DNA of 64,000 nucleotides from RYN-230 sp963770545 (lineage in GTDB: Bacteria; Actinomycetota; Actinomycetes; Streptosporangiales; Streptosporangiaceae): positions 62,001-126,000 of the forward strand of contig CAVYQF010000008.1 in NCBI GenBank assembly GCA_963770545.1, read 5' to 3'. Positions 53,502 to 61,937 of this stretch are shown here, one piece after another. A program made the position numbers and the translations under genes. Position 1 is the stretch's first letter, and each line of letters starts with the position of its first letter. The notes below the pieces were generated by a model. The model was not told where the DNA came from. It searched no databases and saw only the letters and a program-made list of their open reading frames with translations.

Positions 53502-53666
53502 CGGCCTCGCCTCGCCCTCCGATGTCGCGGCTGGCTGCGCTTCCCCGCCTATCCTGGCAAACAGGAGCGAGAGGCCGGAAAGGGGGTTAGCGGCCTGAGT
53601 TCGCTTCTCCCGGTACGCATCGGGTCAGACGAGTGATCTATCGCGTAGAAGGGTAACTCTAGGGAC

Positions 53667-55373
53667 GTGGGGGTTGCTGGGCTCGTATTGCGGGATCGCT
53701 ACCGGTTGGATGCGCTCATCGCATCGGGCGGTATGGGGGATGTCTGGCGGGGTACCGACCTCGCCATTGACCGGCGTGTAGCGATCAAGCTGCTGCGCCC
53801 AGAGCACGCCGATGATGAGGACGGGCTGGCCCGGTTCCGTGCCGAGGCCCATCATGCGGGCTCGCTGTCGCACCCGAACATCGCCCAGGTCTTCGACTAC
53901 GGGGAAGCCCGGGAGACGGAACCCGGGTACCTCGTCATGGAGCTGGTGGAAGGGCTGTCCCTGACCAGGATCCTGGACGACGGGCCGCTGCCCCCCGCGG
54001 ACGTGATGGATGTCGTGGCTCAGGTGGCCCGGGGACTGGCCGCCGCGCACCAGGCCGGCCTGGTTCACCGGGATATTAAGCCCGGGAACTTGCTGATTAG
54101 GCTGGACGGCCTGGTCAAGATCACCGATTTCGGGATCGCCACCGCAGCCGGGGAGAATCCGGTGACGCAGCCGGTGACCCAGCCGGGGATGCTGATCGGG
54201 ACTCCGGCTTACCTGGCCCCGGAACGGATCTCGGGGTTCCCCGCGGTGCCCGCGACCGACCTGTACGCGCTCGGTGTCGTCGCGCATCAGTGCCTGACCG
54301 GGCAGGTCCCGTTCGCGGGCGAGCCGCTGGCCGTCGCCCTCGCGCACCTGGACCGGGGCATCCCCCCGCTGCCGCCCTTTGTGCCGCCCGTGGTCGCCGC
54401 GCTGGTCACCGACCTCACCCGGAAGGATCCCGCGGGCCGCCCCGGGTCGGCCTGGGATGTCGCGGTGCGGGCGGAGCACCTGCGGGTGATCCTGTCCGGC
54501 CCGGGAGGGCCCAGCCCGCGCGACGCGACCACGGTTCTGACCGCGCGGGCAGAGGGGGCAGGACAGGCTTCTCCGGCTGTGATGGGCCCAGCAGCGGCTG
54601 GCCCGGGCGGGGCTGGCCCGGGCGGGGCTGGTTTGGTAGCCGCTGGGGCTGCGCTGGCTGGTCCGGTGATGGCTGGTCCGGTGGTGGCTGGTCCGGTGGT
54701 GGCTGGTCCGGTGGTGGCTGGTCCCGTGCCCGGGGCCGCCGGCGTCGCCCCGCTCCGTCCCCGGCCCCGGCTGGGGCATCGAGGCCGGCGGCCGCGGCGG
54801 CCTGGCCCGGCCCGGCACCACGCGAGCCTGCCAGTCCGCGGGGCCCTGCTGCTGACCGGCGTGGCGTCGGTCGGGTTCATCGGCTGGACGCTGGCCACGT
54901 TGCCCAGTCAGGTTGCGTCACACACGCCCACAGTGGTCCCGCCAGCGTCCAGTCAGAGCGCCACGCCGAGCCTCCTGCCCAGGCAGAGCCCGGTCGCGGC
55001 CACGCATATCGCCGGAGCCAACGGTAGTGCCGATGCGGCGCGGGTGGCGTCCACCCCGCAGGCGTCGCAGCCGGGCGGCCCGCACCGGTCCTCGGCGCCG
55101 ACGCCTACGACGCCGGCGCCGACCACGCCGGTGCCGACCACGCCGGTGCCCACGACCCCGGTACCCACGACACCCGTGCCCACCACGCCGGTGCCGACCA
55201 CTCCCGTGCCCACGACTCCCGTGCCCACGACTCCGGTGCCCACCACCGCGGTGCCCACCACGGCCGTGCCCTCGACACCCATCGGCTCACTCACCCCGAG
55301 CGTGGTGCCCACGGACCCGGCCAGTGTCAGCGTCGCGCCGCCCAGCCTGGTCAGCGTGCAGATCGTCCCCTGA
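53667..55373 (+). CDS. Membrane Ser/Thr protein kinase with repeat-rich extracellular tail
   Basis: This 568-residue protein starts at GTG 53667. The kinase domain (about 10-270) has glycine loop IASGGMGDVW, Lys41 in VAIKLL, HRDIKPGN (Asp136) and DFG (Asp155). A Gly/Pro/Val linker with five-residue AGPVV units at 54655-54735 precedes one membrane helix (LLLTGVASVGFIGWTLATL). The outer tail is about 60 residues of TTPVP repeats (55109-55270) and carries no PASTA domains. It is convergent with a SpoIIE-type phosphatase, a plausible antagonist pair. Confidence 0.9.
   Translation: MGVAGLVLRDRYRLDALIASGGMGDVWRGTDLAIDRRVAIKLLRPEHADDEDGLARFRAEAHHAGSLSHPNIAQVFDYGEARETEPGYLVMELVEGLSLTRILDDGPLPPADVMDVVAQVARGLAAAHQAGLVHRDIKPGNLLIRLDGLVKITDFGIATAAGENPVTQPVTQPGMLIGTPAYLAPERISGFPAVPATDLYALGVVAHQCLTGQVPFAGEPLAVALAHLDRGIPPLPPFVPPVVAALVTDLTRKDPAGRPGSAWDVAVRAEHLRVILSGPGGPSPRDATTVLTARAEGAGQASPAVMGPAAAGPGGAGPGGAGLVAAGAALAGPVMAGPVVAGPVVAGPVVAGPVPGAAGVAPLRPRPRLGHRGRRPRRPGPARHHASLPVRGALLLTGVASVGFIGWTLATLPSQVASHTPTVVPPASSQSATPSLLPRQSPVAATHIAGANGSADAARVASTPQASQPGGPHRSSAPTPTTPAPTTPVPTTPVPTTPVPTTPVPTTPVPTTPVPTTPVPTTPVPTTAVPTTAVPSTPIGSLTPSVVPTDPASVSVAPPSLVSVQIVP
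55109..55275. repeat. 15-bp coding repeats for TTPVP units
   Basis: About ten copies of a 15-bp unit (like ACCACGCCGGTGCCG) encode Thr-Thr-Pro-Val-Pro. They form the extracytoplasmic stalk of the kinase. Third-position variation shows selection on the protein rather than fresh expansion. A similar 15-bp array near 54655-54735 codes for the intracellular AGPVV units. Confidence 0.9.
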
Positions 55374-55381
55374 CGCGACGT

Positions 55382-56581
55382 TCAGGGTTGCGGGATGGCC
55401 GCCAGGGCCGGCGGCACCGCCCGGCGATCCCACGGGCCGGAAACCCGGGCCAGCAGCAGGGCCGCATCGTCGTCGAGGGGCGCGCCGACGTACTGCACCA
55501 GGTCGTCGCGCAGGCGTTCCAGTAGGTCGCCATCCGCGCCGCTGCCCCTCGCGGCCACCACTTCTACCCGCTCTTCGAGCGGGTAGAACTCCCGGTGCGC
55601 ATCGCGGGCCTCGGTGACGCCGTCGGTGTAAAGCAGCAGGGCGTCACCGGGCCGCAACGGCACGGTGCGCTCCGCGCCCGACGTGTCGCCGAGGGACATC
55701 AGCCGCAGTGGCAGGGCTGGTGCGGGTACCTCCACCGGGGTGACCCGCAGCCGCCGCGCCGGACCCTGACCGTCCGTCTTCACTGGCTCGTTTTCAGCGG
55801 GATTGAGCATCAGGGGCGGCGGGTGACCGCAGTTGTAGATGGTCAGGGTGCCCGCGGCCGGGTCGATCTCGGCCAGCACCGCGGTGACGAACTCCTCGAG
55901 CGGTGCCGCGGGACGGCGGGCCAGGCTCGCGTCGATCCGCCTGGCCACCTCGGCCAGCGTGTAGACCTCGTGGGCGACCTCGCGGAACACCCCCAGGACG
56001 TCCGCGGCGATCTCCACCGCATCCAGCCCCTTGCCCCGGACGTCGCCCACGATCAGGCGGATGCCGAACTGGGTCCGGGTGACCTCGTACAGGTCGCCAC
56101 CGACCCGGGCCTCGGCCGCCGCCGCGAGGTACACGACCCCGAGTTCCAGCGGCCCGACCTGGCGGGGCAGCGGGCGCAGCAGGGCTCGCTGCGCCGCCTC
56201 GGCCACCGAGGTGACGTCGGCCAGTCGCTGGTTCTCCTGCCCGCCCCGCGCACCCCCGAATGCGCTGATGAGGGTCACCACCACGATGGACACCGTGGTG
56301 ACCGCGGGCACTTCCGCGGTGGTGGTGAACGGCGCCGCCGCGATCGCGGCCAGCAGCATCACACCGCCGTAGGCCAGCGGGCGGAGCGGAGTCGCCGCGC
56401 CGATGCCGGCCAGGGCCGGTGGCACCGCCAGCAGCGGCAGGAAGAGCTGGCCGTCCGAGGCGCTGCTCGTGGCCAGGGCGATCAGCGCGGCCACTGCGGG
56501 CACCGCGCACAGCGTCAGCCAGCGGGCGGGCCACGGGGCCGCGCGCACAGCCGACCGGCCGCGGGCCAGGGGGGCCAGCAT
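55382..56581 (-). CDS. SpoIIE/PP2C-type serine phosphatase with N-terminal membrane domain
   Basis: This 399-residue protein has about four membrane helices in the first 115 residues (WLTLCAVPAVAALIALA, YGGVMLLAAIAAAPF), then a SpoIIE phosphatase domain. EARVGGDLYEVTRT and IVGDVRGKGLDAVEIAADVL supply the metal-binding aspartates. YNCGHPPPLMLN and LLLYTDGVTEARD complete the fold. It may dephosphorylate anti-sigma antagonists or substrates of the facing kinase. The stops are 8 bp apart. Confidence 0.9.
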   Translation of the reverse strand: MLAPLARGRSAVRAAPWPARWLTLCAVPAVAALIALATSSASDGQLFLPLLAVPPALAGIGAATPLRPLAYGGVMLLAAIAAAPFTTTAEVPAVTTVSIVVVTLISAFGGARGGQENQRLADVTSVAEAAQRALLRPLPRQVGPLELGVVYLAAAAEARVGGDLYEVTRTQFGIRLIVGDVRGKGLDAVEIAADVLGVFREVAHEVYTLAEVARRIDASLARRPAAPLEEFVTAVLAEIDPAAGTLTIYNCGHPPPLMLNPAENEPVKTDGQGPARRLRVTPVEVPAPALPLRLMSLGDTSGAERTVPLRPGDALLLYTDGVTEARDAHREFYPLEERVEVVAARGSGADGDLLERLRDDLVQYVGAPLDDDAALLLARVSGPWDRRAVPPALAAIPQP

Positions 56582-56866
56582 CTAGCTATTTCTCGCGGCC
56601 AGCCCACAGGCCGTCCGCCGAGTACTTCTGGCGGCCGGCCTGCGGGCCGTCCGCTGGCCGCGAGCTACGGCAGCCGCCTCACGCAGCATGGGGGTGCTCC
56701 TCGCTAGCCGAGCGGATACCGCGGAGCCGAGCGGATACCGCGGCGGGGGACCGGGATAAACGCCAAGAATAGTGCACCGGCCCCCGATTTCCGCCTGCTG
56801 AGTTGCGTCAGCGGCCCTGGGCCAGCGCCCCGAACGCGAGCCTCCCGGGCGGTCCCGGGCCGGGGG
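56582..56866. other. Intergenic region with a perfect 19-bp tandem repeat
   Basis: AGCCGAGCGGATACCGCGG occurs twice head to tail at 56706-56724 and 56725-56743. Upstream, GGCCGTCCGC also occurs twice (56611-56620 and 56648-56657). No gene is seen. The repeats lie upstream of the phosphatase gene (minus strand) and could be its control region. Confidence 0.6.
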
Positions 56867-57607
56867 TCAGGGTCCGGCGGTTTCCGCGTCGATCATCTTC
56901 TGGATGGGGGTGGCGGCGACCCCGCCGATCATCATGGCCAGACCGATCGCGCCGAGGGTGAAGACGGTGCTCAGCCAGACCATCGTGGTCACCGGCAGGG
57001 TGTACGCGCCCACCAGCCGCGCCGCACAGTCAGCCAGCAGCGTCACACCCCAGATCGTGCTGAACGCCAGCTCCAGCCGGCGGAAACGGCTGGATTCGGC
57101 GGACAGCCGGTCCCAGGCCGCGGTCCGCTCCGGCCTGCCCTTGGTCATGAACGGCTTGAGCCCGGCCGACATGAGCGGGCGGTGCAGCGCGACCGAGGTC
57201 AGGATGGCAATCGCGATGGCGCTGCTCACCAGTGAGTCCTTGGCGATCATCGCCCGCGGGTCCCCGCTCAGGAAGCTGACCACGATGCCGGCCAGGTTGA
57301 CCGTGAGCATGAGCAGGGCCAGCAGGTTCGCCTTCCGCTCGGCCGCGAACCCGGCCACGCTGCGGACCGCGGCCGGGATGCTGCTCAGGGCCAGCGACAG
57401 CCACAAGCTGACCCCCAGCACGTCGTGCAGCAGGTAGAAGGAGCCCACCGGGACGCCGACGTCGATGGCGAGTGGCCGCAGGGACGTAAGCAGGTCAGCA
57501 CGATGCACCGGACGGGCGCGGCCTGACTCGGCTGGGGCGGCCTGGGTCGCGGGCGCTGCGACCTCGATCGATGGCGGCGGGCACGAGGTCTGTGTCATGA
57601 GCGCCAA
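56867..57607 (-). CDS. VC0807-like multi-pass membrane protein
   Basis: This 246-residue protein starts at ATG 57607; ATG 57598 is possible. After a polar start it has six or more helices (PLAIDVGVPVGSFYLLHDVL, LALLMLTVNLAGIVVSFLSG, FSTIWGVTLLADCAARLVGA). A central KGRPERTAAWDRL loop is like that of the VC0807 family. It is divergent from a TetR gene with two palindromic operators between, so it is probably the regulated gene, perhaps a transporter. That role is inferred. Confidence 0.7.
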   Translation of the reverse strand: MALMTQTSCPPPSIEVAAPATQAAPAESGRARPVHRADLLTSLRPLAIDVGVPVGSFYLLHDVLGVSLWLSLALSSIPAAVRSVAGFAAERKANLLALLMLTVNLAGIVVSFLSGDPRAMIAKDSLVSSAIAIAILTSVALHRPLMSAGLKPFMTKGRPERTAAWDRLSAESSRFRRLELAFSTIWGVTLLADCAARLVGAYTLPVTTMVWLSTVFTLGAIGLAMMIGGVAATPIQKMIDAETAGP

Positions 57608-57616
57608 TCTAGGTGG

Positions 57617-57647
57617 GACATAATTTTATGTCAAACATAACTTTATG
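57617..57647. promoter_or_regulatory. Two adjacent TetR-type operators
   Basis: GACATAATTTTATGTC (57617-57632) is a perfect palindrome around TT. CATAACTTTATG (57636-57647) is a related palindrome 17 bp on, centre to centre. They are AT-rich in a GC-rich genome and lie exactly between the divergent membrane-protein and TetR genes. Confidence 0.85.
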
Positions 57648-57677
57648 CTCGTTCTAACTTACGGATAGGCTACGGGC

Positions 57678-58301
57678 ATGACATCCGGACTCCGCGAACG
57701 GCGGAAGCAGGAGACCCGGCAGGCGATCTCGGACATCGCCACGCGGCTGTTCGTGGCCCACGGGTTCGACGAGGTGACAATCTCCCAGGTGGCCGACGCG
57801 GCCGGGGTGGCCAAGATGACGGTCACCAACTACTTCCCGCGCAAAGAGGACCTGGTGTTCGACCGCGCCGAGACGGTCATCGGGCACCTGGCCGAGGTCG
57901 TGGCCGCCCGGGAGCCGGGGGAGAGCATGCTCACCGCGATCCGGCTCGACTACGCGGCCGCGGTCGCCCGCGCCGATGTCACGCTGGGGCTATCCAGCCC
58001 CGCCTTCGCCCGGATGATCGCATACAGCCCGGTGCTGACCACCCGGGAACTGGAGATGCTGCTGCTGCGCGAGCGTGCCCTGGGCGACGCGATAGCCGCG
58101 GAGACCGGCACCGACGGCCCCCAGCAGCGGCTCGCCGCCGCGATGCTGGCCTCGGTCCACCGGGTGCTGTACACCGAGGCGCGCGAGCGCAGCCTGGCCG
58201 GGCAGCCGCGGCCGGAGATCTGTGCCGTGCTGGCCGAGGCTGCCTCCCAGGCGTTTGGCCTGCTGGAACCGGCTCTGGGAATCCGCTACCTCCGCGCCTG
58301 A
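57678..58301 (+). CDS. TetR family transcriptional regulator
   Basis: This 207-residue repressor starts at ATG 57678 (MTSGLRERRKQETRQAIS). The helix-turn-helix reads FDEVTISQVADAAGVAKMTV then TNYFPRKEDLVF. The C-terminal part is a typical ligand domain. It most likely controls itself and the divergent membrane protein through the paired operators. Confidence 0.9.
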   Translation: MTSGLRERRKQETRQAISDIATRLFVAHGFDEVTISQVADAAGVAKMTVTNYFPRKEDLVFDRAETVIGHLAEVVAAREPGESMLTAIRLDYAAAVARADVTLGLSSPAFARMIAYSPVLTTRELEMLLLRERALGDAIAAETGTDGPQQRLAAAMLASVHRVLYTEARERSLAGQPRPEICAVLAEAASQAFGLLEPALGIRYLRA

Positions 58302-58382
58302 CGGAGGCTGCACGGTGTTCATCACTCCGCTGCACAGTCCGCTGTACAGTCCGGTGGGCCTGCCCGGGACCACCAGCTCGCT

Positions 58383-59207
58383 TTACACCGTCTCGGCGAT
58401 CGCGCGGGTCAGCAGGATCGCCGCGCAGAACGAACGGTACGTGGCCAGCGGGTTGTTCCCGGTGCAACGCAGTTCCCGCGGGCCGGTGCGTACCACTCCG
58501 CGGACCCAGCTGGCCGCCTCAGCGATGTCGGTGGTCCGGACGGATAGCTCCAGCACCGCCTGGCTCAGCGGCGGTGGCTGGGCGGTGGCCGCGCCGGCCA
58601 CCGCCCGCTCCGCGCTCTCCCGGATCAGCGCGCACGCCCGCACCGGGTGCAGGCTATGCGCAGCCACCCGGCTGACCGGCTCCTTGACCACGGCCGCGTG
58701 GACACCGGGGATGAGGGCCGTGGTCTCCTCACAAGCGCACCGGTCCCCGGTGACCAGCACCACCGGCACGCCGTAGTGCGCGGCCACCAGTGCGTTGATG
58801 CCCGCTTCGCCGGTCACCACGCCGTCCAGCCGGGCTTCGATCACCGCCCGCGGGTTATAAGTGTGCGACAGCCCGGCGGGCGCCCCGATTGAGCCGTGGT
58901 AGGACACGAACAGCACCGCGTCGAAGGAGCTGTCCAGTCCCTGCATCATGTAGAGCGGCTTGTGGCTGCCGGAGATGTAGGACGCCCGGCCCGCCAGCGC
59001 GTCGGGCGGCAGGTTGCGCATGGTCGAGTGCGAGTCGTTGACCACGATCTCGCTGGCCCCGCCCGCCAGGGCACCCTCGATGGCTGCGTTCACCTCGGCG
59101 AGCAGCAGCCGGCGGCCCGCGGCCGCTTCCGGGCCGTCACCGACGCACTGCGCCCAGTCGACTACGCCCGCTGTACCTTCCATGTCGCTGGACAGGAAAA
59201 TCTTCAT
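58383..59207 (-). CDS. M55 family D-aminopeptidase (DppA-like)
   Basis: About 274 residues from ATG 59207 (MKIFLSSDMEGTAGVVDW) with GGAGG six bases before. SSDMEG supplies zinc ligands Asp8 and Glu10. VNDSHSTMRN and FVSYHGSIGAPAG supply further histidines. VVLVTGDRCACEET completes the family pattern. DppA hydrolyses D-Ala-D-Ala-type peptides. It is the second possible D-peptide enzyme in the window after the P1 peptidase. It is 41 bp downstream of the methyltransferase gene, on the same strand. Confidence 0.88.
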   Translation of the reverse strand: MKIFLSSDMEGTAGVVDWAQCVGDGPEAAAGRRLLLAEVNAAIEGALAGGASEIVVNDSHSTMRNLPPDALAGRASYISGSHKPLYMMQGLDSSFDAVLFVSYHGSIGAPAGLSHTYNPRAVIEARLDGVVTGEAGINALVAAHYGVPVVLVTGDRCACEETTALIPGVHAAVVKEPVSRVAAHSLHPVRACALIRESAERAVAGAATAQPPPLSQAVLELSVRTTDIAEAASWVRGVVRTGPRELRCTGNNPLATYRSFCAAILLTRAIAETV

Positions 59208-59248
59208 GACCGCCTCCGCAGCCGGACCAGCACCAAGCGCCCGGGGCA

Positions 59249-60061
59249 TCAGGCTTTGCGGGCGACACCCACCAGGTTGCCAAACCGGCTGGGATCCTCG
59301 GGCACGTCAGCAGGCGAATCAGGCCGCCACACCGGGACGTAGACCAGCCCCGGCTCCACCAGCTCGAAACCGTCAAAGAAGCGCAGGATGCCCGCGGGCG
59401 GCCGGGTGTGGATCGGGGTGGACACGGTGCGGTTGTACGCCTTCTCGAAGGCCTTCACCACGGGGGTATCGCCAGTCGCCGTGATGTGACTGAGCACCAG
59501 ATAGCTGCCGGGCGCGAGCGCGTCCCGCAGCCGGGCGACCAGGTTCCAGGGATTGTCGGCGTCGGCGATGAAATGCAGCACCGCGACGAGCAGCAGCCCG
59601 GTCGGCTCACCCGGGCGGATCAGGCGCCCGACGGCCTCATGACCCAGGATCTTCTGTGGCTCCCGCAGGTCGGCGTCGATCACGGCGGCGTTGTCGTTGC
59701 CATCCAGGATGACCTTGCTGTGCGCGATGGCAACCGAGTCGATGTCGGCGTAGACCACCCGTGCGGCGGGGGTGACCTGCTGGGCGACCTCGTGCACGTT
59801 GCCCTGAGTCGGGATGCCGGAACCTATGTCGAGGAACTGCCGGATGCCGGTCCCGGCCAGGAACCGCACGGCCCGGCCCAGGAACGCCCGGTTGGCCCGG
59901 GCAAACGTCCGGGCGTCGGGGTCCACTGAAGTGAAAGCCCGGCCCGCATCCTGGTCGACCAGGAAATTGTGGCTGCCGCCCAGCAGGTAGTCATAGACCC
60001 GGGCGGCGTTCGCTCGCCCGGTGTCGACGCCCGGCGGCACCCAGTCGGGCTCGTCAGCCAC
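59249..60061 (-). CDS. DUF574-type SAM-dependent methyltransferase
   Basis: About 270 residues from GTG 60061, the third of three tandem start units. The frame upstream is not protein-like. PPGVDTGRANAARVYDYLLGG is the hallmark of the actinobacterial DUF574 family. QFLDIGSGIPTQGNVHEVAQ is the SAM motif, VVYADIDSVAI the acidic second motif and LLLVAVLHFIADADNPW a later one. The family is very common in Streptomyces-like bacteria and its substrates are unknown. Confidence 0.9.
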   Translation of the reverse strand: MADEPDWVPPGVDTGRANAARVYDYLLGGSHNFLVDQDAGRAFTSVDPDARTFARANRAFLGRAVRFLAGTGIRQFLDIGSGIPTQGNVHEVAQQVTPAARVVYADIDSVAIAHSKVILDGNDNAAVIDADLREPQKILGHEAVGRLIRPGEPTGLLLVAVLHFIADADNPWNLVARLRDALAPGSYLVLSHITATGDTPVVKAFEKAYNRTVSTPIHTRPPAGILRFFDGFELVEPGLVYVPVWRPDSPADVPEDPSRFGNLVGVARKA

Positions 60062-60120
60062 GCGCGCCTCCCGTATCAGCCACGTACGCCTCCTATAGCA
60101 GCCACTGTGCGCCTCCGTAT
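60051..60120. repeat. Three tandem 22-bp copies of a ribosome site plus start codon
   Basis: On the minus strand GGAGG (or AGGAGG, GGGAGG) followed by a GTG-GCT start occurs three times, with GTG at 60105, 60083 and 60061. The spacing is exactly 22 bp. The first two GTGs open ten-codon ORFs that stop just inside the next unit. Only the third leads into the methyltransferase. Confidence 0.88.
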
Positions 60121-60414
60121 TGGCCGCATTAAGCCAGGCATAATGCGGTACCTTTCGTGTTTTGCACGATATCGCACAGTACTGGATCTCCGGGTCCGGG
60201 AATGGCCGTGCTGCTGGGCAAGGATTGGCGCGGACGTGGTGGTGAGGCAGATAGCCGGGGCGGGCGATCCGGCGCCCCCCCCCGGAGTGGGGCTGGCGGG
60301 CCGGCTTCGCGGTGCTCACCATGGACAAGGCCGGCCCGGTGACCTCATGGTCGGTTACGGCCGCGCGCTTGTCCGGCCGGACGCCCCGGGGAGATGACCG
60401 GACAGCATCTGGGG
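60121..60414. other. Intergenic region, promoter of the methyltransferase
   Basis: About 60120-60190 is relatively AT-rich (TTTCGTGTTTTGCACGATATCG) and likely carries the promoter for the minus-strand methyltransferase. The rest shows no gene I can support. Confidence 0.4.
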
Positions 60415-60595
60415 TGACGGGCTCCAGCCGCCGTTGCTGGCCCAGCCCGGCCGGCCCCCGCAGGACGACCCTGGCTCTGTACCCCGACAGCCTGGTGGAG
60501 AGCCGCGTCCGGCCGCTGGACGAGGGCATCGCCGCGCTGGGTGCAGCCCCGGGTGCGGCGCTGGCCCCGTCCGGTATCCGGCTCGGGCTAGTCAG
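60415..60595 (+). pseudogene. Decayed 3' fragment of a SpoIIE-type phosphatase
   Basis: The plus strand reads LQPPLLAQPGRP in one frame and TLALYPDSLVESRVRPLDEG then IAALGAAPGAA in the next. This matches the end of SpoIIE/PP2C domains (GHPPPLL...LLLYTDGLVERR). There is no start, metal site or full domain. It is a remnant with at least one frameshift, lying against the convergent glyoxalase gene. Confidence 0.45.
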
Positions 60596-60596
60596 T

Positions 60597-60998
60597 TCAG
60601 TCGAGCGGCGCGCCGACCCGCTCGCGGATCTCCTGCACCGCCCACTGGTTGCCGTCCAGATCGGCGAGAAACATGAACTTCCCGCCGTCCCGGGAGTCGA
60701 GCTGCTGGATCTCCGAAACCTCGACGCCCCGGCCGGTCAGCTCGGCGCGGGCCGCGCCGATATCCCTGACCACCAGCTGGAGCCGCGCCGCGGCCCCGCC
60801 GGGGGCGTCCGCGCCGATCAGTGCGGGGCCGATCACGACCGAGCAGGCCGACCCGGGCGGTGTCATGTGCACCACCCGCATGTCCGGTGTGGGCTGCGTG
60901 TCGGCATCGAGATGGAACCCGAGCTTCCCGAGATAGAACTCTTTGGCCCGGTCGATGTCGGTGACCGGCACCACGACTACTTCCAGCTTCCAGTCCAT
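60597..60998 (-). CDS. Glyoxalase/VOC family protein
   Basis: This 133-residue protein starts at ATG 60998 after AAGGAGT. The N-terminus MDWKLEVVVVPVTDIDRAKEF and the later GGKFMFLADLDGNQWAVQE show the paired beta-alpha-beta-beta-beta modules of the vicinal oxygen chelate fold. It could be a lyase, dioxygenase-like or resistance protein. The sequence does not specify which. Confidence 0.85.
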   Translation of the reverse strand: MDWKLEVVVVPVTDIDRAKEFYLGKLGFHLDADTQPTPDMRVVHMTPPGSACSVVIGPALIGADAPGGAAARLQLVVRDIGAARAELTGRGVEVSEIQQLDSRDGGKFMFLADLDGNQWAVQEIRERVGAPLD

Positions 60999-61461
60999 GA
61001 TCGCTACTCCTTCTGGCTGGCGCGCCTGGGCGGCGCTCCTGGTCTTAGGACGGAGCTGCCGCGCGAGTCTCGACATCACCCCCGGCTTTGGGTCAATTAC
61101 CCCGGCCGGCCCTACCCATGGCGCCACCGGAGCGCGCCCGCGGGCCGGTCCAGTGCCACTGACCGGCCCTGATGCCCAGCGCACCGCCTAGCCGGAGGGC
61201 ACCAGCCGCGTGGTGACACCCCAGGACCCGTTCGTCGTGGGTCATCCCGGATAACGCAGGCGGCTATTCCTGCCGTCGCGACGTCCTGCTCCGCAGGATA
61301 ATGACATCCAGTCAGGCAAAATAATTCGGTATCGCTACCACCACGAATAACCAGTATCACCACCACGATGCCCCGCCCGATTGGGCCAGGAATTATCTAT
61401 TTTGCCAGATAATGGCTCCGGCGCCTGCTGGCCGTCTCGTGGCCGTCTTCCCAGTCGCCGG
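60999..61461. other. Gene-free spacer
   Basis: This region is between the glyoxalase start and the cupin stop, both on the minus strand. The part from about 61250 to 61430 is AT-richer than average. It contains the near-repeats GCCAGGAATTATC and GCCAGATAATGGC. No convincing gene or RNA is seen. It should hold the glyoxalase promoter. Confidence 0.45.
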
Positions 61462-61860
61462 CTAAGCCGGGAGAACCCCGGTGGTGCTGGTCACGTGCGC
61501 GGGAATGTCACCGTCGTGGCGATCGCCGGTCGTGGACGTCCCGGCCGGCTCGAACATCAGGATGGAGCCCCCGGGGGAGCTGGGCTTATGCTCGATGCCC
61601 CGGGGCACCACGAACATATCCCCGGCCCGCAGCTCCACGGTCCGCTCGCCACCGCCGCCGGTGTCACGGAGCGAGATACTGAACTGCCCGCTCAGCACCA
61701 GGAAGAACTCATCGGTGTGGTCGTGGCTATGCCAGACGTGGTCACCGCGGGTGTGCGCGATACGGACGTCGTAGTCGTTGACCCGGCCGATGATCCGGGG
61801 CACGTAGATCTCGTCGAACTGGGCGAGTGCGGTGGCGACGTTCACGGGGCTGGATTCCAT
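61462..61860 (-). CDS. Cupin-domain protein
   Basis: This 132-residue single-cupin protein starts at ATG 61860 (MESSPVNVATALAQFDEI). The first cupin motif, GDHVWHSHDHTDEFFLVLSG, has the metal histidines and glutamate. The second is AGDMFVVPRGIEHKP. The C-terminal 25 residues are Thr/Ser/Asp-rich. It is divergent from an AraC-type regulator and is probably its target. Confidence 0.88.
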   Translation of the reverse strand: MESSPVNVATALAQFDEIYVPRIIGRVNDYDVRIAHTRGDHVWHSHDHTDEFFLVLSGQFSISLRDTGGGGERTVELRAGDMFVVPRGIEHKPSSPGGSILMFEPAGTSTTGDRHDGDIPAHVTSTTGVLPA

Positions 61861-61900
61861 GACCCTCACGATCCGCTGCCCGGGCCGCCCCTGTCTTGTA

Positions 61901-61937
61901 CGGTCTTGATGTGAAACGGCGGTCTTGATGTGAACGG
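61901..61937. repeat. Tandem repeat at the AraC-type gene start
   Basis: CGGTCTTGATGTGAA(A)CGG occurs at 61901 and 61920, in direct succession. Each copy holds a GTG (61911, 61930). The first opens a five-codon ORF ending TGA at 61926-61928. The second starts the AraC-type gene. Confidence 0.85.

Noticed and set aside
55109..55275. TTPVP coding repeats considered as a CRISPR or satellite
   Set aside because: They are in frame in the kinase gene with silent variation.
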